The position numbers and the translations under genes were made by a program. 64,000 nucleotides of DNA from Romanomermis culicivorax (Eukaryota; Nematoda; Enoplea; Mermithida; Mermithidae). Each line of letters starts with the position of its first letter. Within the stretch, counting starts at the first letter, position 1. This document shows positions 1-11,927 of this stretch, one piece after another. The DNA is taken from positions 1,488,001 to 1,552,000 of the forward strand of contig CAWUHX010000037.1 in NCBI GenBank assembly GCA_963922205.1, read 5' to 3'. The notes below the pieces were generated by a model. It saw only the letters and a list, made by a program, of their open reading frames with translations, had not been told where the DNA came from and searched no databases.

Positions 1-16
1 CGTATAAGGAAATTCG

Positions 17-973
17 ATGGCATATAACTTTTCTTTATTTTCAGTGAACACCAAAGGACTAAACAACCAGATTAAAAGAAAAGAGATATTAACATACTTG
101 AAAGAGGAGAGACATGATATAGTATTTCTTCAAGAAACCCACTTTACAAAATCTATAGAGCAACAGGTAAAACATCAATGGGGATGTGGGAATGATAAGG
201 TTATTTTCTCAAATGGCCTTAGCAACTCTAGAGGTGTGATTATCCTAATTAACAATACCTTCCCATGTGAAATAAGAAAGATAGAAACAGACCAAAATGG
301 CAGATACATAATGATCCAGCTAAATATAAATGATGCACCCTTTGTACTAATCAACATATATGCCCCTGTACTAGAAAAAGAACAAATACCATTTTGGAAT
401 GAAGTATTTGGGAAACTCAAAGCTTTCAATAAAGATAACTTACCAGTTATACTTGGGGGAGATATGAATATCGCAATAGACCCTAAGCTAGATAAAAATA
501 CAGGTGCTACTAATCTAAAGAAGAAATCTGTAGCAAAATTTATGTACTATATAAAACAAAATGACTTGGCTGATACATATAGATTCAGAAACCCAAATCA
601 AAAACGGTATACTTGGACTGGCCAAAATGTGAAATGCAGACTAGACTACCTTTTTGTTTCCGAAACATTGGTAAATGAATGCCACCAGGCTGAAATAATA
701 AGTGGCCTACCATCTGATCACAATGGAATAAATATAAAATTATATGGAAAACTATTCAAAAGAAGAGGACCAGGAAACTGGAGGTTTAATAACAAGCTAA
801 CATTAGATAATGAATACCTCATAATCCTGACCAAAACAATTAGCAGAGCTAAGATGGAAGGAAATACCCAAAAATTAAATTCTGCTATGCTCTGGGATTA
901 TGTAAAATATAAAATAAGACAAGAGACAATCCTTTACTCAAAGTCTCAGGCCAAAAAAAACACGAAGCTATGA
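17..973 (+). pseudogene. LINE ORF2 endonuclease (APE-type) domain
   Basis: This segment would nick target DNA for target-primed reverse transcription. Motifs in order are an N-terminal SVNTKGLNN, LQETHF with the catalytic Glu, NIYAP, GGDMNIA, RLDYLFVS and the terminal SDHNGI histidine box, so the endonuclease core is complete. The reading frame is lost at the A8 run just before the TGA at 971-973, and coding potential continues in another frame downstream (LRKKLQKIEEDVDSVGLV). It belongs to the same polyprotein as the RT segment that follows. Confidence 0.85.
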
Positions 974-2597
974 AAATGAGTTAAGGAAAAAACTGCAGAA
1001 GATAGAAGAAGATGTAGACAGTGTGGGACTAGTAGACAACATGACACATAAAGAGATTAAAAGTGAGTTAATCGCATTAGAAGAAGAGAAGGCAAAACAT
1101 GCCATGGAAAGAACAAAAATATGATGGAACTTACTAGGAGAGAAACCAAACTCATACTTTCTAAATATGGAAAAACGAAATTACAACTACAAAACAATAA
1201 ATAAACTAGTAGAAGGGAACACAGAAATGGATAACCCAAAAGATTTACTAAAATACATAGAAAACTACCACAAGCAACTGTACAAGAGCAGAATTAGTGA
1301 AAGACATCTTAAAGACCAGTTTTTCCAAGACCTCAAAAACGTCAATTTTCCCAAATTTAATGAGAAACAAAAAAATCTTATGGAAGCAGAGTTCTCTGAA
1401 AAGGAACTAAAACAGAGCCTTGAGTCAATGAAAAATAATAAAAGTCCTGGAGATGATGGATTAACAGTAGAATTTTACAAAACTTAGTGGGATCTCATTA
1501 GAGAACCCCTCACAGAAGCTTTCCATTACTCCCTTGAGTATGGGATGCCGTCAGACTCCCAGAGAAGAAGTGTTATTACCTTAATTCCAAAACCAGGGAA
1601 AAACACTGAGTACATATCAAACTGGAGACCAATATCATTACTGAATGTGGATTATAAAATTTTAGCAAAGACAATAGCTACACGTTTAAAGAACAATATA
1701 GAGACAGTCATACATGAAGATCAGAGGGGCTTTGTCCCAAACAGATACATTGCAGAAGGTATAGGATACCTTTTAGATATAACTGAACATTATGAAACAC
1801 ATGCAAATGAAGAATCAGGTTTTATAATCTCATTAGATATTGAAAAAGCTTTTGATTCTCTTGACAGAGACTTCATGAACCTGGCTCTCAAAGCCTTCAA
1901 CATTGGCGATAAATACTGTTCATGGATATCAACCTTGTACAATAGAGCAGAAGCAGTAGTGATGAATGCAGAGTATAGTACCAAACGATTTCGACTAGAA
2001 CGAGGTGTAAGACTAGGATGTCCCTTGTCACCATATATATTTATATGTGCTATGGAATATATGGCCATCAAATTAAGATATTCACAAATACACAAAGGAT
2101 TAACCATAAACAACATACAAAATAAAGTTAGTCTATATGCAGGTGATACAGTACTTTTAGTTAAGAGTAAAGCTGACTTCGATAAAGCTATGCAAGAAAT
2201 AAACACTTTTGGCAAAGCCTCTGGACTAAAGATAAATCTGAAAAAGACACAAGTTTTAGGACTAGGTCAAAATAAGGAAGTAAAAAGAAAATTTGGCTCA
2301 AGTGATATAGTAGATACTGTTAACATATTAGGAATATTCTATTCCCATGATAAAAAAGTCATGCATGAGAAGAACTTTGGTGAAAAACTTGAAAAATGTA
2401 AACATGAATGTGAGATACGGCGAAACAGGGGATTGACTTTGTATGGGAAGGTTACTATTTGGAACTACATGATTATGTCAAAGCTTATATACAGTATGAT
2501 AAATCTCTATGTAGATAAAATAACAATAAAATCATTGAAATCCCTCCTACAAAGATTTATGTGGAATGGGGGAAAGTCAAAGATAAAAAAATGTTAA
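974..2597 (+). pseudogene. LINE ORF2 reverse transcriptase domain, catalytically mutated
   Basis: After the frameshift the polyprotein continues with GEKPNSYFLNMEKR, a hallmark just upstream of LINE RTs, then SPGDDGLTVEFYKT, LIPKPGK, NWRPISLLNVDYKILAK, the palm motif ISLDIEKAFDSLDR, GCPLSPYIF and the catalytic box. The catalytic box reads LYAGDTVLL, so the usual YADD is YAGD and one metal-binding Asp is missing. In-frame stops occur at about 1122 (TGA before Trp) and 1485-1487 (TAG). A second frame change near the A7 run at 2584 ends this stretch. Confidence 0.85.
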
Positions 2598-3765
2598 TTT
2601 AATTCAGAATCATTCCAAAGGAGGTATTAAAGCAGCAGATATAGATGCTATATTAGCATCCCTGAAAAGCAAATGGATCCCAAGAATTCTGCACAATGGT
2701 AAGTGGTGTCTACTAGGAAAGAGAAACCTTGAAAAAATAGGTGGATTTGAAAGTGTAATAAACTCCAACTTTGACATCAAACAACTGGATACTACTTTAA
2801 GTCTCTTTTATGTACAGATATTAAATACTATAAAACAAATACTGACCAATAACATTTACGACGTGACAACTCCTATGCATGTACTGACCCAACAAATAAA
2901 TAACAATAGATTTTTAAAAACAGCAGGCAAATCTCCCTTTTTTAGACAACTACATGAGTCTAAGTTCAACTACATCAACTCATGGCTTGATAATGAATGG
3001 AAATTTCTAAACTATGAGGAAATACAAAAACAAGGATGTCAATTATCTTGGTTTGACTATATCAAAGTGATCAGGATGATACCCAAAACATGGAAGGAAC
3101 ATATCAAAACAATTACTATACAAAAAGAAGAATACACATTGACAACTTCCACATTTGAACCAAAAAAAGTGATACAAATTAAACAAGAAATAATTTCTGG
3201 AAAACAATAACCAGTTACAGGTGAAATAAGATGGAAAGACATCTTACAACTACCAGACACTTTTGGATTTGAGAACACCTGGAAAATGCTACATAATTCT
3301 AAGATTGGGAACAAATTGAAACAATTCCAATATAAAATACTCCATAGAATTCTAGATGCCCCGTATTTGTTGGTAAAATACAAGATTAAAGAATCAGATG
3401 AATGCCTATATTGTGATATTAATGCCCAAGATGACATTATGCATAGTTTATATTAATGTCAAGCAACAAAATTTATATGGGATGGACTACAGGTATTAAT
3501 AAATAAGCAGATAGATAACAAACTTGTCCTTACACTAACTAGAATAACCATGGGAATAATAGAACAATATAAAAGCAATATCAACCAAGCACTAAATATT
3601 GTAATAATAAATACCAAATTTCATATATTTAAAAACAGGAAACAGCAAAATAAGATCTATATGTCTACCTGGCTCGCTGCCCTGAAATGCCAACTGAAGT
3701 ATATGAAATACAGTGGTCTGCCAAAAGAAGTGCTAAACATTATAGATATGCTCGTAAACAGTTAG
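2598..3765 (+). pseudogene. LINE ORF2 C-terminal region with CCHC-like motif
   Basis: The third frame continues the polyprotein as KGGIKAADIDAILASLKS and further, then YKILHRILDAPYLLVKY. A cysteine/histidine cluster follows (CLYC, then H and C about 10-16 residues later), as at the end of L1/Tx1 ORF2. Stops at 3208-3210 and about 3456 break it. It ends just before the untranslated tail. Function of this domain in the family is RNA binding; here it is a relic. Confidence 0.7.
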
Positions 3766-3944
3766 ACAAACCTTTCCCTCCTTATTTAAAAAACACAGAA
3801 ACTTATATGTTGTATTTCTCTCTTTTCACAGCGTGAAAACCACGAGATGATGTCCTTTGTGTGTTCTTTTTTGTGTGTGTTTAGGTTGTTTATTGTACAT
3901 ATTACTGTTTGTCTTATAATAAATAATAACCCAAGAAAAAAAAA

Positions 3945-4235
3945 GTAGTTTTTGGACAATTTTCTTGCTTGAAAATATGCATCTTTAAGCAACAATTTTA
4001 ACTTATTGCCTTGAAAGCCTAACTTCATCTTATTTTTTTGAATACTTTCTATGAAACCCATTAACACATAAGGCATGGCATCTCTACTGACATCCTAATT
4101 TCGAATTCCAGAAAAAGTCTCCTTTTTTGTCCTATAAAATTGCAAGAAAAGCTGCTAGCGCTTTTATTTGAGTGCATGAAACATTTCAATAAAATAAAAG
4201 TAGCATGCTTTAAAATGTAACTGTGGCATAACCAC
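3945..4235. other. spacer without recognised feature
   Basis: AT-rich sequence between the LINE tail and the start of the GCGGATAT-rich MULE terminus. I see no gene or repeat structure in it. Confidence 0.5.
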
Positions 4236-4645
4236 CAATAATATGGACGATTACGGTTATAAGGGTGTCACTAATCGGCGGAATCCCCATGCTGATGCGG
4301 ATGGCGGATATGGTCTAATCAGCAGATGTGGATATTGTCGGTGGATAAATATCCGCATATCTGCTCCCTAATCAGTGGATATAAAAGGCGGAATCCACCT
4401 CTTTGGAGCAGATATTGACGTCTAATTGGCGGATACAAAAATTGCGGATATCTGTCATTGGCATGTCTAATCGGTGGATATGTAGTGTGGATATGCAGAT
4501 ATTTTGTTGTCAACTGTCAAATATTTTGTTATAGCCGTCAACCTTTTTGGCGGATATGCACATCTAATCAGCGGATATCCTACCATATGGCGGAGAAATA
4601 TCCGCCATCTGCACAATGTCTAATTGGCAGATATGTGGATATCAA
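4236..4645 (+). repeat. left inverted terminus with repeated TAATCGGCGGATAT-like words
   Basis: The word TAATC(G/A)GCGGATAT and its inverted form ATATCCGC recur about every 25-40 bases, giving many small overlapping inverted repeats. The inner 130 bases match the reverse complement of 13317-13453 over nearly their full length, for example GTCAAATATTTTGTT followed by AGCCGTCAA. Such subterminal arrays are usual transposase binding regions in MULE and hAT elements. Confidence 0.6.
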
Positions 4646-4689
4646 AAAATTTATTATATGTGTAATTTGTGAAGGGATTGAACAACTGT

Positions 4690-7460
4690 GATGTTTAGAT
4701 TGATTAGAACAGATAGAACATTTGCTATGTCCTCGACTTAAACATCCAATAAAGTAGGGACATGTTTAATTCCTGTTTGGTTTGTTCAAGCCCTAATGTG
4801 CGTTTATCCATCGAAGAATATAAACATGAGGAAAGCAGTTAAACATTATGTCTACGGGAGAACATAGAATAAAGCTGGTATAAAAATAAAGATAGTGAAA
4901 GCTGTAAAAGGAATGAACAACTGCGAGGTTGGTTTGGGTTTGTGTGCATCGATATATGATAGAACAGTCCTTAAATCGATGATTGTCCTCTTTGGTTTGT
5001 TCATATCCTACTGAGGCTTTTTCCCTCACATGTATATAAACAGGAGGGAAGTGTTGAAACATCAAATGTACGGGTTAACACAGAATAAAAGCCTGTCTAC
5101 TGAAAAACGTTCAAAATGCAAGAAACTGCAGAAGGTTTGAACAACCTCCAGGTTTCAATGAAGGAATGGTTAGGTAAACCATTCAATTTCATTTTTGGAT
5201 AGAACAGTCATTAAATCGATGACAAACGTGTGTTGTTGGTTCAAATCCTAATGAGGCAATTTTGGCCACATGTATATAAACATGCGGAAACATGTGTAAC
5301 ATCATATCTACGGGAAGACAAAGAATCAAAAGCCTACTTGACTGAAATCTAAAAACTAAAAATTTATAACTCTTATTTGAGCAAACATAAAGCTTTATAT
5401 TAACATTGCAAAAGTCATGAAATGTCTTTAAAAAAATTGAGTGCAAAATGTAGAAGGTTTGAACAACTGCCAGGTCAGATAAATTTTTTCAATGTTTCCA
5501 TAATTGACAAGCTGATATTATCATAAGCGGCAAATGCCAAAATAGGCAGATGATAGAACAGCTGTTAAATCTTTGATGTTATATTCCTGTTTGGTGTGTT
5601 CAAAACCTAATTATTTTTATTTTTTACAGTATATAAACAGGACAAAAGTGTTGAAACATCATATGTACGGGTTAACACAGAATAAAAGCAAGTTTAATAA
5701 AAAGTTTGACCTAGAACGATTGAACAACAACCCTGAGTTCAATAATCCCGGACAATATCAGCCCAATCTTCCACATCAGATAGAACAGTAGTTAAGCCTT
5801 TGATGTTGAATTCTTGCTTAGTTATGGGATTTTCATTTGGTTGGTTCAATTACATAACGAAGTCAGTTGTGGATGTGTATATGAAGAAGAGAAAAGTATT
5901 GCAACATAATATCTAGGGGATGACCGAAAGAAAATGTGTTGTGTCTATCCATGTATATATTTCTTATTTCAGCAAACAAAACCTGGTTTTATTGCATGTA
6001 GTGTACAGATGTTGATCATGAACCAGTTTTTGATGCAAATAACCATATATGTTTATGCAGCAGGTGGTGGATGTATTTTCAGAATTTTGACAGTTATTAT
6101 GAATTGGTTTCACTGTTTACAATTTGTAACTTTTAAAGATCAGAGCAGATTATTGGTTTTTAATTGCAAGACATGACCAACGTCCTGAAATGTCATTTGT
6201 ACGGTATGACACATTGTAAAATTTTGTGTATAAAAAAATTAGGAAAACCACTAAAAATATTGATTAACCAGCAGGAAACATTATTGTAATTTCCATATTT
6301 GGCAATTGCCAAAATCGGAAAATTGATAGAACAGTAGTTAAGTCTATGATTTTATATTTCCATTTCATCCATTCAAATCCTATTGATTTTACATTTGTCA
6401 CATGTACATAAAAAAGAGAGAAGTGTTGAAACATTATATGTACGGGTTAACACTGAATAAAAGCATGTCTATTTCAAAATTATACCTAAACTTCAAAAGG
6501 ATTGAACTACGGCCAGGTTGGATGAACTATCCCCATATTAATGATACCATAATCGACAAAGTGACAGAACAGTCGTTAAATCGTCTATAATCCTGTTTTG
6601 TATGTTCAAATCCTAATGAGCCATATCGGCAACATGTATATAAAGATGACAGAAGTGTTGAAACATCACATCTATGGGATCGGATGGAGAAAATTAAAAA
6701 ATTTAACCTAAACTGCAAAATTATTGTACAACAACCGCTAATTCAATAATCCTGGACAACATCAGTTCGATGTTGCGCATCGGATAGAACAGTAGTTAAG
6801 CCTTTGATGTTGCATTCTCACTTAGTTATGGGATCTTTATTCTGTTGGTTCAATTACATAATGAAGTCTATTGTGGATGTCTATATGAAGAAGAGAAAAG
6901 CATTGCAACATCATATCTATGGGTTGACAGAAAGAAAATGTGTATTAAAATGTGTATTAAAAAATTTCTTTACGTTAGTCTATCCGTGTAGGTCTGTGGG
7001 TTCAGATGGAATCTATTAAAAAGTTTAACATAAACTGTAAAAGGATTGAACAACCCCAAGGATAGATAAAGCAATTAGGTATTGCCGTAATCAATGAAAT
7101 AAACTTCTTTGATAGAACAGTTGTTAAGTCAATGATATTAAATTCCTCTTGGGTGTTCAAATCCTAATAAGGCCATTTCGGTGACATGTATATAGACATG
7201 AGAAAACTGTTGAAACATCATATCTACGGGATGAAATGGTACAATGGCATTCATATTAAAAAAGTTGGCCTAACCTTTAAAAGAATTGAACAACCGCCAG
7301 GTCAGATAAATTGGTTCGATAATCCCGTTATTGAATAAGAATAAGATCCTACACTAAATCATTGTTCCTGTTTTGTTAGTTCAATTCATAATGAGTCCTT
7401 GTGTATATGAACATGACAGAAGCACTGAAACATCATATCTACGGGGTAACATAGAATAAA
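4690..7460 (+). repeat. tandem array of about 230-bp tRNA-like (box A/box B) units
   Basis: Each unit carries TAGAACAGTNGTTAA (matches Pol III box A TRGYNNANNNG except one base) followed about 35-60 bases later by GTTCAAATCCTAATGAGG (matches box B). Then come ACATGTATATAAACATGA, GAAACATCATATCTACGGG and AATAAAAGC. Box A-like sites occur at 4960, 5200, 5554, 5781, 6327, 6564, 6785 and 7113; paired box B-like sites are at 4999, 5239, 5598, 5843, 6371, 6604, 6848 and 7154. Spacings are mostly 220-240, sometimes 330-550 where units are expanded or decayed. It may be a tandemised tRNA-derived SINE or a MULE internal satellite. Confidence 0.65.
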
Positions 7461-7839
7461 AGCATATGGAGTTCGAATTAATATCTTGTACTGTTTAATT
7501 ATTAATTTTAATATTTTATTAATCTGAAAATTTTTTTGTGCGAAATATTAATTTGGCTATATGCAAAAAGTAAGGAATTTTGTTCAATGTTAAAATAGCT
7601 TGTTAACCCATAAATATAATGTTTCAAAAAGAAAGTTGGAAATTTATAGGTCTTTATTTCCTGTACATACATGATAGGACAGTTGTTAAATCTTCAAGGA
7701 CAAAGTTTAGCCTGTCCTATTTTTGTAATTTTTCCTTATGTCTTTTGAGTTTTTTCATAATTTTTTTCACTGAGATATAAAAAAGTATAATCCATTTTAT
7801 TCACAAATTTATAATCAATAAATTAATAAATCTTAATGC
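7461..7839. other. AT-rich spacer upstream of the transposase gene
   Basis: Mostly A/T runs. One isolated box A-like word of the preceding array (GATAGGACAGTTGTTAAATC) sits at 7672-7691. No start region or promoter element could be defined. Confidence 0.4.
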
Positions 7840-8434
7840 ATGTTCAACAAAATTAGCACAGTTGTAGAAGAAAGCATTACAGAATACCCCAGCGAGCCTT
7901 TAATTTTACTGTATGATACCACGTTTCAACTGGGCGATTTCTATGCCTCTGCCCTTATAATGCGCCACAGATGCCTCATCAATGAAAACGTCATACCGAT
8001 AGCAGTTTTACTGCATGAACAAGAATTTGCGCAAACCCATTCGACGTTCATAAATTGGGTATTTCAACAGCTACCTGCAGCAGTAACTACAGGGAAAGCG
8101 CAAGTTGTTTTCATTACCGACTGCGAATTCGACATTGAAAGAATGACAACCAATTTAACTCACATTTTCTGCTGGCGACATATAATTGAGAACCTTAAAC
8201 GCCACATCAGCCAAATTCAGTCATTATCCACCGAATCGCAGAACCAAATTATTAGTGATATGTACAGTATCTTGAAAACGGATACCTCTGAATTGGCTGA
8301 GCAAAAGGCCACCAAATGCAGTGAAAAATGGCCACAAAAGTTCACGGACTACTATTATACCTCCTCGGTCTCAGCATTTTGTCCAAGCAGTTACTGGGTA
8401 GTGGAACCATTGGGAATGTTTTCCCTCATTTCTG
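7840..8434 (+). pseudogene. MULE transposase catalytic core, exon 1 seen
   Basis: The reading frame opens with ATG and contains LLYDTTFQLGDFYASALIMR, then VFITDCEFDIERM and THIFCWRHIIENLKRHI. This is the MULE pattern of a first Asp (YDTTF), a second Asp/Glu (ITDCE) and the conserved C-W-R-H helix. It ends near a GTGAGT donor at 8435. The next block carries the downstream catalytic region. The true N-terminus could lie further upstream. It is called a pseudogene because later exons contain stops. Confidence 0.7.
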
Positions 8435-8529
8435 GTGAGTGTATAACATGTGCAATACTTTTATTTGAATATAAACTTTATATTTCACCTCAATTATAAC
8501 TACTAATGCTAGCAAAAGTTTCAACAATG

Positions 8530-8882
8530 TCATCAAGTCTCGGACAAACTGGCGAAAAATGCCTTTAGAAATTGCCATACTCGCTCTTTACAATTTATAC
8601 GAGTATTACTTCATCGAGTATGATAGATCAAAATATGGATTGGGCGATTTCACTCTCAAGCCATGCATTCCTCTACATCCAGCTTCTGAAATGCCCAAAC
8701 GAGAAAATATGCATCGGGATAACATTTTGGAATTCGTTCGTTACGGGAATGTTGCTTCACAGATACCTCTGGTGCAAATGCAAGAACCACCACCCTTCGT
8801 ACCAGAGGACCTCAACACCGAAATGAGACTAGCCCAATACCTTGTCAGCAAGAAATTTGTAACGCTCGTGCCAGACAAAGCG
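8530..8882 (+). pseudogene. MULE transposase, second coding block
   Basis: The block begins with SFNNVIKSRTNWRKMP, which fits the conserved MULE segment around N..IK..T.R after the catalytic Glu region. It continues as LGDFTLKPCIPL and [19 protein letters not shown]. It ends at a GTAATA donor after GACAAAGCG. The phase to the previous block does not close cleanly, so the acceptor near 8510-8530 is uncertain or the copy is damaged. Confidence 0.6.
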
Positions 8883-8940
8883 GTAATAAATTTGAATATT
8901 TGTTCTGTTTGAAAATATTCAAACTTTTGTTCATTTACAG

Positions 8941-9329
8941 CTATTCATTGTGGAACACAATGAAAACAAGTATATGGTTCAGTTTGACCCTTATACATGC
9001 TCCTGCGGTGTTCGTTATTGCCACCATATTCTGGCCGCTCGTATTTCTTGTGGACTCAAAACCAAGGTCAAAATGAAGAAAAATATTACGACATTATGCA
9101 AACAAGAAAAATGAAAAGTAAGCCGAAAGCCCGCAGGTCGCAAAGCACTGAGAGTGGATGACTACAAAGATGTCAAACCACGAAAAAACAAAACCAAATT
9201 CAAAGATGATGATGACAACTTTGACATTCCCGTGGACACACCTGCCATGCCAACACAACTAGTTGTCAATTCGCCTATGGATATCTCAGTTGAAACCAAA
9301 GAAATATACACAAATGAGAACTTAGAAAG
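8941..9329 (+). pseudogene. SWIM zinc finger and basic tail of the MULE transposase
   Basis: After a CAG acceptor the frame gives [20 protein letters not shown], then a SWIM motif (C-x-C-x(n)-C-x-H) read as [15 protein letters not shown], followed by the basic segment [11 protein letters not shown] and an acidic stretch [13 protein letters not shown] fingers normally follow the MULE core in eukaryotic Mutator transposases. A TGA at about 9112 interrupts the basic segment (likely decayed CGA). The block ends at a GTATAT donor. Confidence 0.7.
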
Positions 9330-9384
9330 GTATATACTACTAATAATTTTCATGCATAGCACGAACAGTTATAATACATAATAA

Positions 9385-9880
9385 TTCGGGATGCTGAACC
9401 CCGTAGTAGAAGGAAACCTAATAATCGACAAGGGATATAGTTTGTCCCCGAACCCGACAATTCCCATACTCAAAATTACGCTTAAATATAGGCACATAAA
9501 AATTGCCTCTCCTACTCCAACAATACCAACGGCATCTCAAGAGTTCGAATCAATTTGGGACAAGTACAGCATGCCCAAGGTAAAAGAGGTAATTATTTTT
9601 AAAATTCAATTAGTTTAAGCATTCCAATATCAAACTAATGTAAAATATTGCTTTTTACCACTATTGTCTGTTTAGGCGTAGTTCCATAGTGCCGTACATG
9701 GTAGTTAACCTGAGTTGTTGGATCCTCTGGTCGACAATTAATATTGATAATTGTACAATTCCACAGTCCAATTCTATAAAAAATTCCATAATTTTAGTCT
9801 TTGGTACAAATGAGGACATGGGGAGGCATTTAGGACTTATAAACGTTTTTAAACACTGCAAGTGTCTGGAAGAATAATGT
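9385..9880 (+). pseudogene. probable further exons of the MULE gene, product unclear
   Basis: Two open blocks are visible. The first (to about 9588) holds Pro/Thr-rich sequence with IASPTPTIPTASQEFESIWD and ends at a GTAATT donor. The second starts after TTTAG near 9675 and reads PYMVVNLSCWILWSTINID to CKCLEE and a stop. I recognise no family. Codon-like composition and splice-like borders are the only support. Confidence 0.35.
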
Positions 9881-10310
9881 TCTATTGACTAAAACATTTC
9901 CAGCGCTCTCCCTTTGATCATTGCCTATAAAATGTCATAAAATACCCAAAAATAGATTTTAAAATAACATTTCCATTTTTCAAATGTAAACCTGAAATGT
10001 AAGAAATTGGAGTAAGACGCAAATAAAACAATTAAAAGGAATTATTACGTACAGTAAAACTGCAACATTAATGTCAACCAGGACATTAGACAATTTTGTA
10101 GACCTTAATATGGTTTCCGGGCACAATGTACTTTTATTACCCCCCATAAGCATTTTCCATTTATTGTTATACCTGCTCCTAATATGCATTATATCATGAT
10201 GGTCTTCATTTTGCAAGGCCTTTTACTTAGCTTTTTATTTTTATCATTTTCCTATGTGTTATTGTGTAATTCATTTTGTTTGTTTGGCAGATACAAATCT
10301 AAGTTTAAGT
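9881..10310. other. non-coding stretch
   Basis: No coding or repeat structure recognised between the last transposase-like block and the satellite array. Confidence 0.4.
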
Positions 10311-11402
10311 TAAGAGTGTTTTTATGATTGTTGGACATGGAAAAAGTGAATTTTGAAAAAATTTAAATTTTTAAAATTTTAATTTTTTTTTTGAAAATTT
10401 TAAATTTTTTCAAATTTTCGGATAGGAACCATGACTGAGATGCTGTCGTACTAGTCCCGCAGTGCAAAAGTCAAAATTGGCTTCATCAGGAAGTGAGTCT
10501 GAGTGATCTCTGCCGATTATATCCACCAATTAGGGGTTTTCATCTTTAATCGGCGGGTATAATCAGCAGAGATTCTTTTTTAGGGCTCCTAGGTGTAGGA
10601 AGTTGCTTTCGAAGAGTGTTTTTAGTGTTTTTATGGTTGTTGAACATGGAAAATATGAATTTTAAAAAAATTTAAATTTTAAAAATTTTTTTAAATTTTT
10701 TTTTCAAATTTTGAATTTTTTAAATTTTTTAAATTTTCGAATTTTCGGATAGGAACCATGACTGGGGTGCTGGGGTACTAGTCCCACGGTGCAAAAGCCA
10801 ATATTGGCTTCGGGAAGTGAGTCAGAGTGATCTCTGCCAATTATGTCTGCTGATTAGGGTTTTTCATCCCTAATTGGTGAATATAATCGGTGGAGATTCT
10901 TTTTTGGGTCCCCTAGGTGTAGGAAATTGCTTTCGAAGAGTGTTTTTGGTGTTTTTATGGTTGTTGGACATGGAAAAAGTGAATTTTGAAAAATTTGAAT
11001 TTTTAAAATTTTTTTAAATTTTTTAAATTTTCAAATTTTCGGATAGGAACCATGACTGAGATGCTGCAGTACTAGTCCCGCGGTCCAAAAGTCAAAATTG
11101 GCTTCAAGAAGTGAGTCTGAGTGATCTCCGCCGATTATATCTGCGGATTAGGGTTTTTCATCCCTAATCAGCAGATACAATCAGCGGAGATTTTTTTTGG
11201 GTCTCCTAGGTGTAGGAAATTGCTTTCGAAGAGTGTGTTTGGTGTTTTTATGGTTGTTGGACATGGAAAAAGTGAATTTTGAAAAAATTTTAATTTTTGA
11301 AATTTTTTTAAATTTTTTTTATAAATTTTAAAATTTTTTCAAACATTTTAAATTTTTTAAATTTCCAAAATTTTTGGATAGGAACCATGACTGAGGTGCT
11401 AG
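10311..11402 (+). repeat. four-copy tandem satellite, about 300-bp unit with internal hairpin
   Basis: Units start at the word GAAGAGTGTTTT near 10311, 10611, 10935 and 11228; the fourth is partial. Each unit has GTTTTTATGGTTGTTGGACA, an A/T-only block, TCGGATAGGAACCATGACTG, then an inverted repeat: ATCTCTGCCGATTATA and its complement TATAATCGGCGGAGAT around the loop GGGTTTTCATC. The inverted arms use the same TAATCGGCGG vocabulary as the MULE termini. It sits between two coding blocks of the transposon gene. Confidence 0.75.
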
Positions 11403-11460
11403 GACAGCATTGTCTTTTCCGATATAGGTGCATGTATTACTTTGGTACAAAAACAAATTT

Positions 11461-11865
11461 ATACAGAAAAATGACGTTGTCGACGACATCAATGAGGATG
11501 ATTTGGTATCAGAAGGCAATATTGCAGCAGAGGAGACAACAACAGATACCTTGAATTGAAAATGTAACGGCCCAAGCAAGGCATTGTTGATTGTATGTGA
11601 TTCGGGCCAATCTCCAAAGTGCAGCGAATATTATCATCAGGATTGTGAAAACGTGTCAACCGCCATCTATTTAAAAAAACAAAAACCAAAGCCATATTGG
11701 GAGTGCAGCGCATGCTTTCAAGTAATGCATGTTCCTTGGGCTCCACAGCTATTCACCCTACAACTGGAAAACAAAACGTACAAACTGAACAATACATGTA
11801 CATCAGACCCATGCTTCGCCACGTTTTACATGCATGTCAAATTCAATCCCCATTTCTTGGAACAG
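11461..11865 (+). pseudogene. PHD-finger block of the MULE gene, followed by possible protease Cys region
   Basis: An acidic lead (DVVDDINEDDLVSEG) precedes a PHD-type cysteine/histidine array: KCNGPSKALLIVC, KCSEYYHQDC and YWECSAC, that is C-x-C..C-x2-4-C..H-x2-C..W-x-C-x2-C spacing. The first Cys position is a TGA at about 11559, so the gene is broken. After the finger, YKLNNTCTSDPCFATFYMHV resembles the Cys box of ubiquitin-specific proteases. The block ends at a GTATAT donor. Confidence 0.55.
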
Positions 11866-11927
11866 GTATATTAATTTATACAGTTTACTCTGTGAACCAA
11901 TTTGAGTTTCTGATTAACACTTTTCAG

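Larger units (their letters stand above)
1..3944 (+). mobile_element. L1/Tx1-like non-LTR retrotransposon, 5' end outside window, inactivated
   Basis: An endonuclease-reverse transcriptase polyprotein reads along the plus strand in the order APE endonuclease, RT, then a C-terminal CCHC-like segment, as in ORF2 of L1/Tx1-clade LINEs. The 3' end is marked by AATAAA at 3918-3923 and a short A-rich tail (AAGAAAAAAAAA) at 3933-3944. Reading frame changes near A-runs at about 952-960 and 2584-2590, and several in-frame stops, show it is dead. ORF1 and the 5' UTR would lie before the window. Family assignment rests on motifs; the exact clade (L1 or Tx1) is not resolved. Confidence 0.85.
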
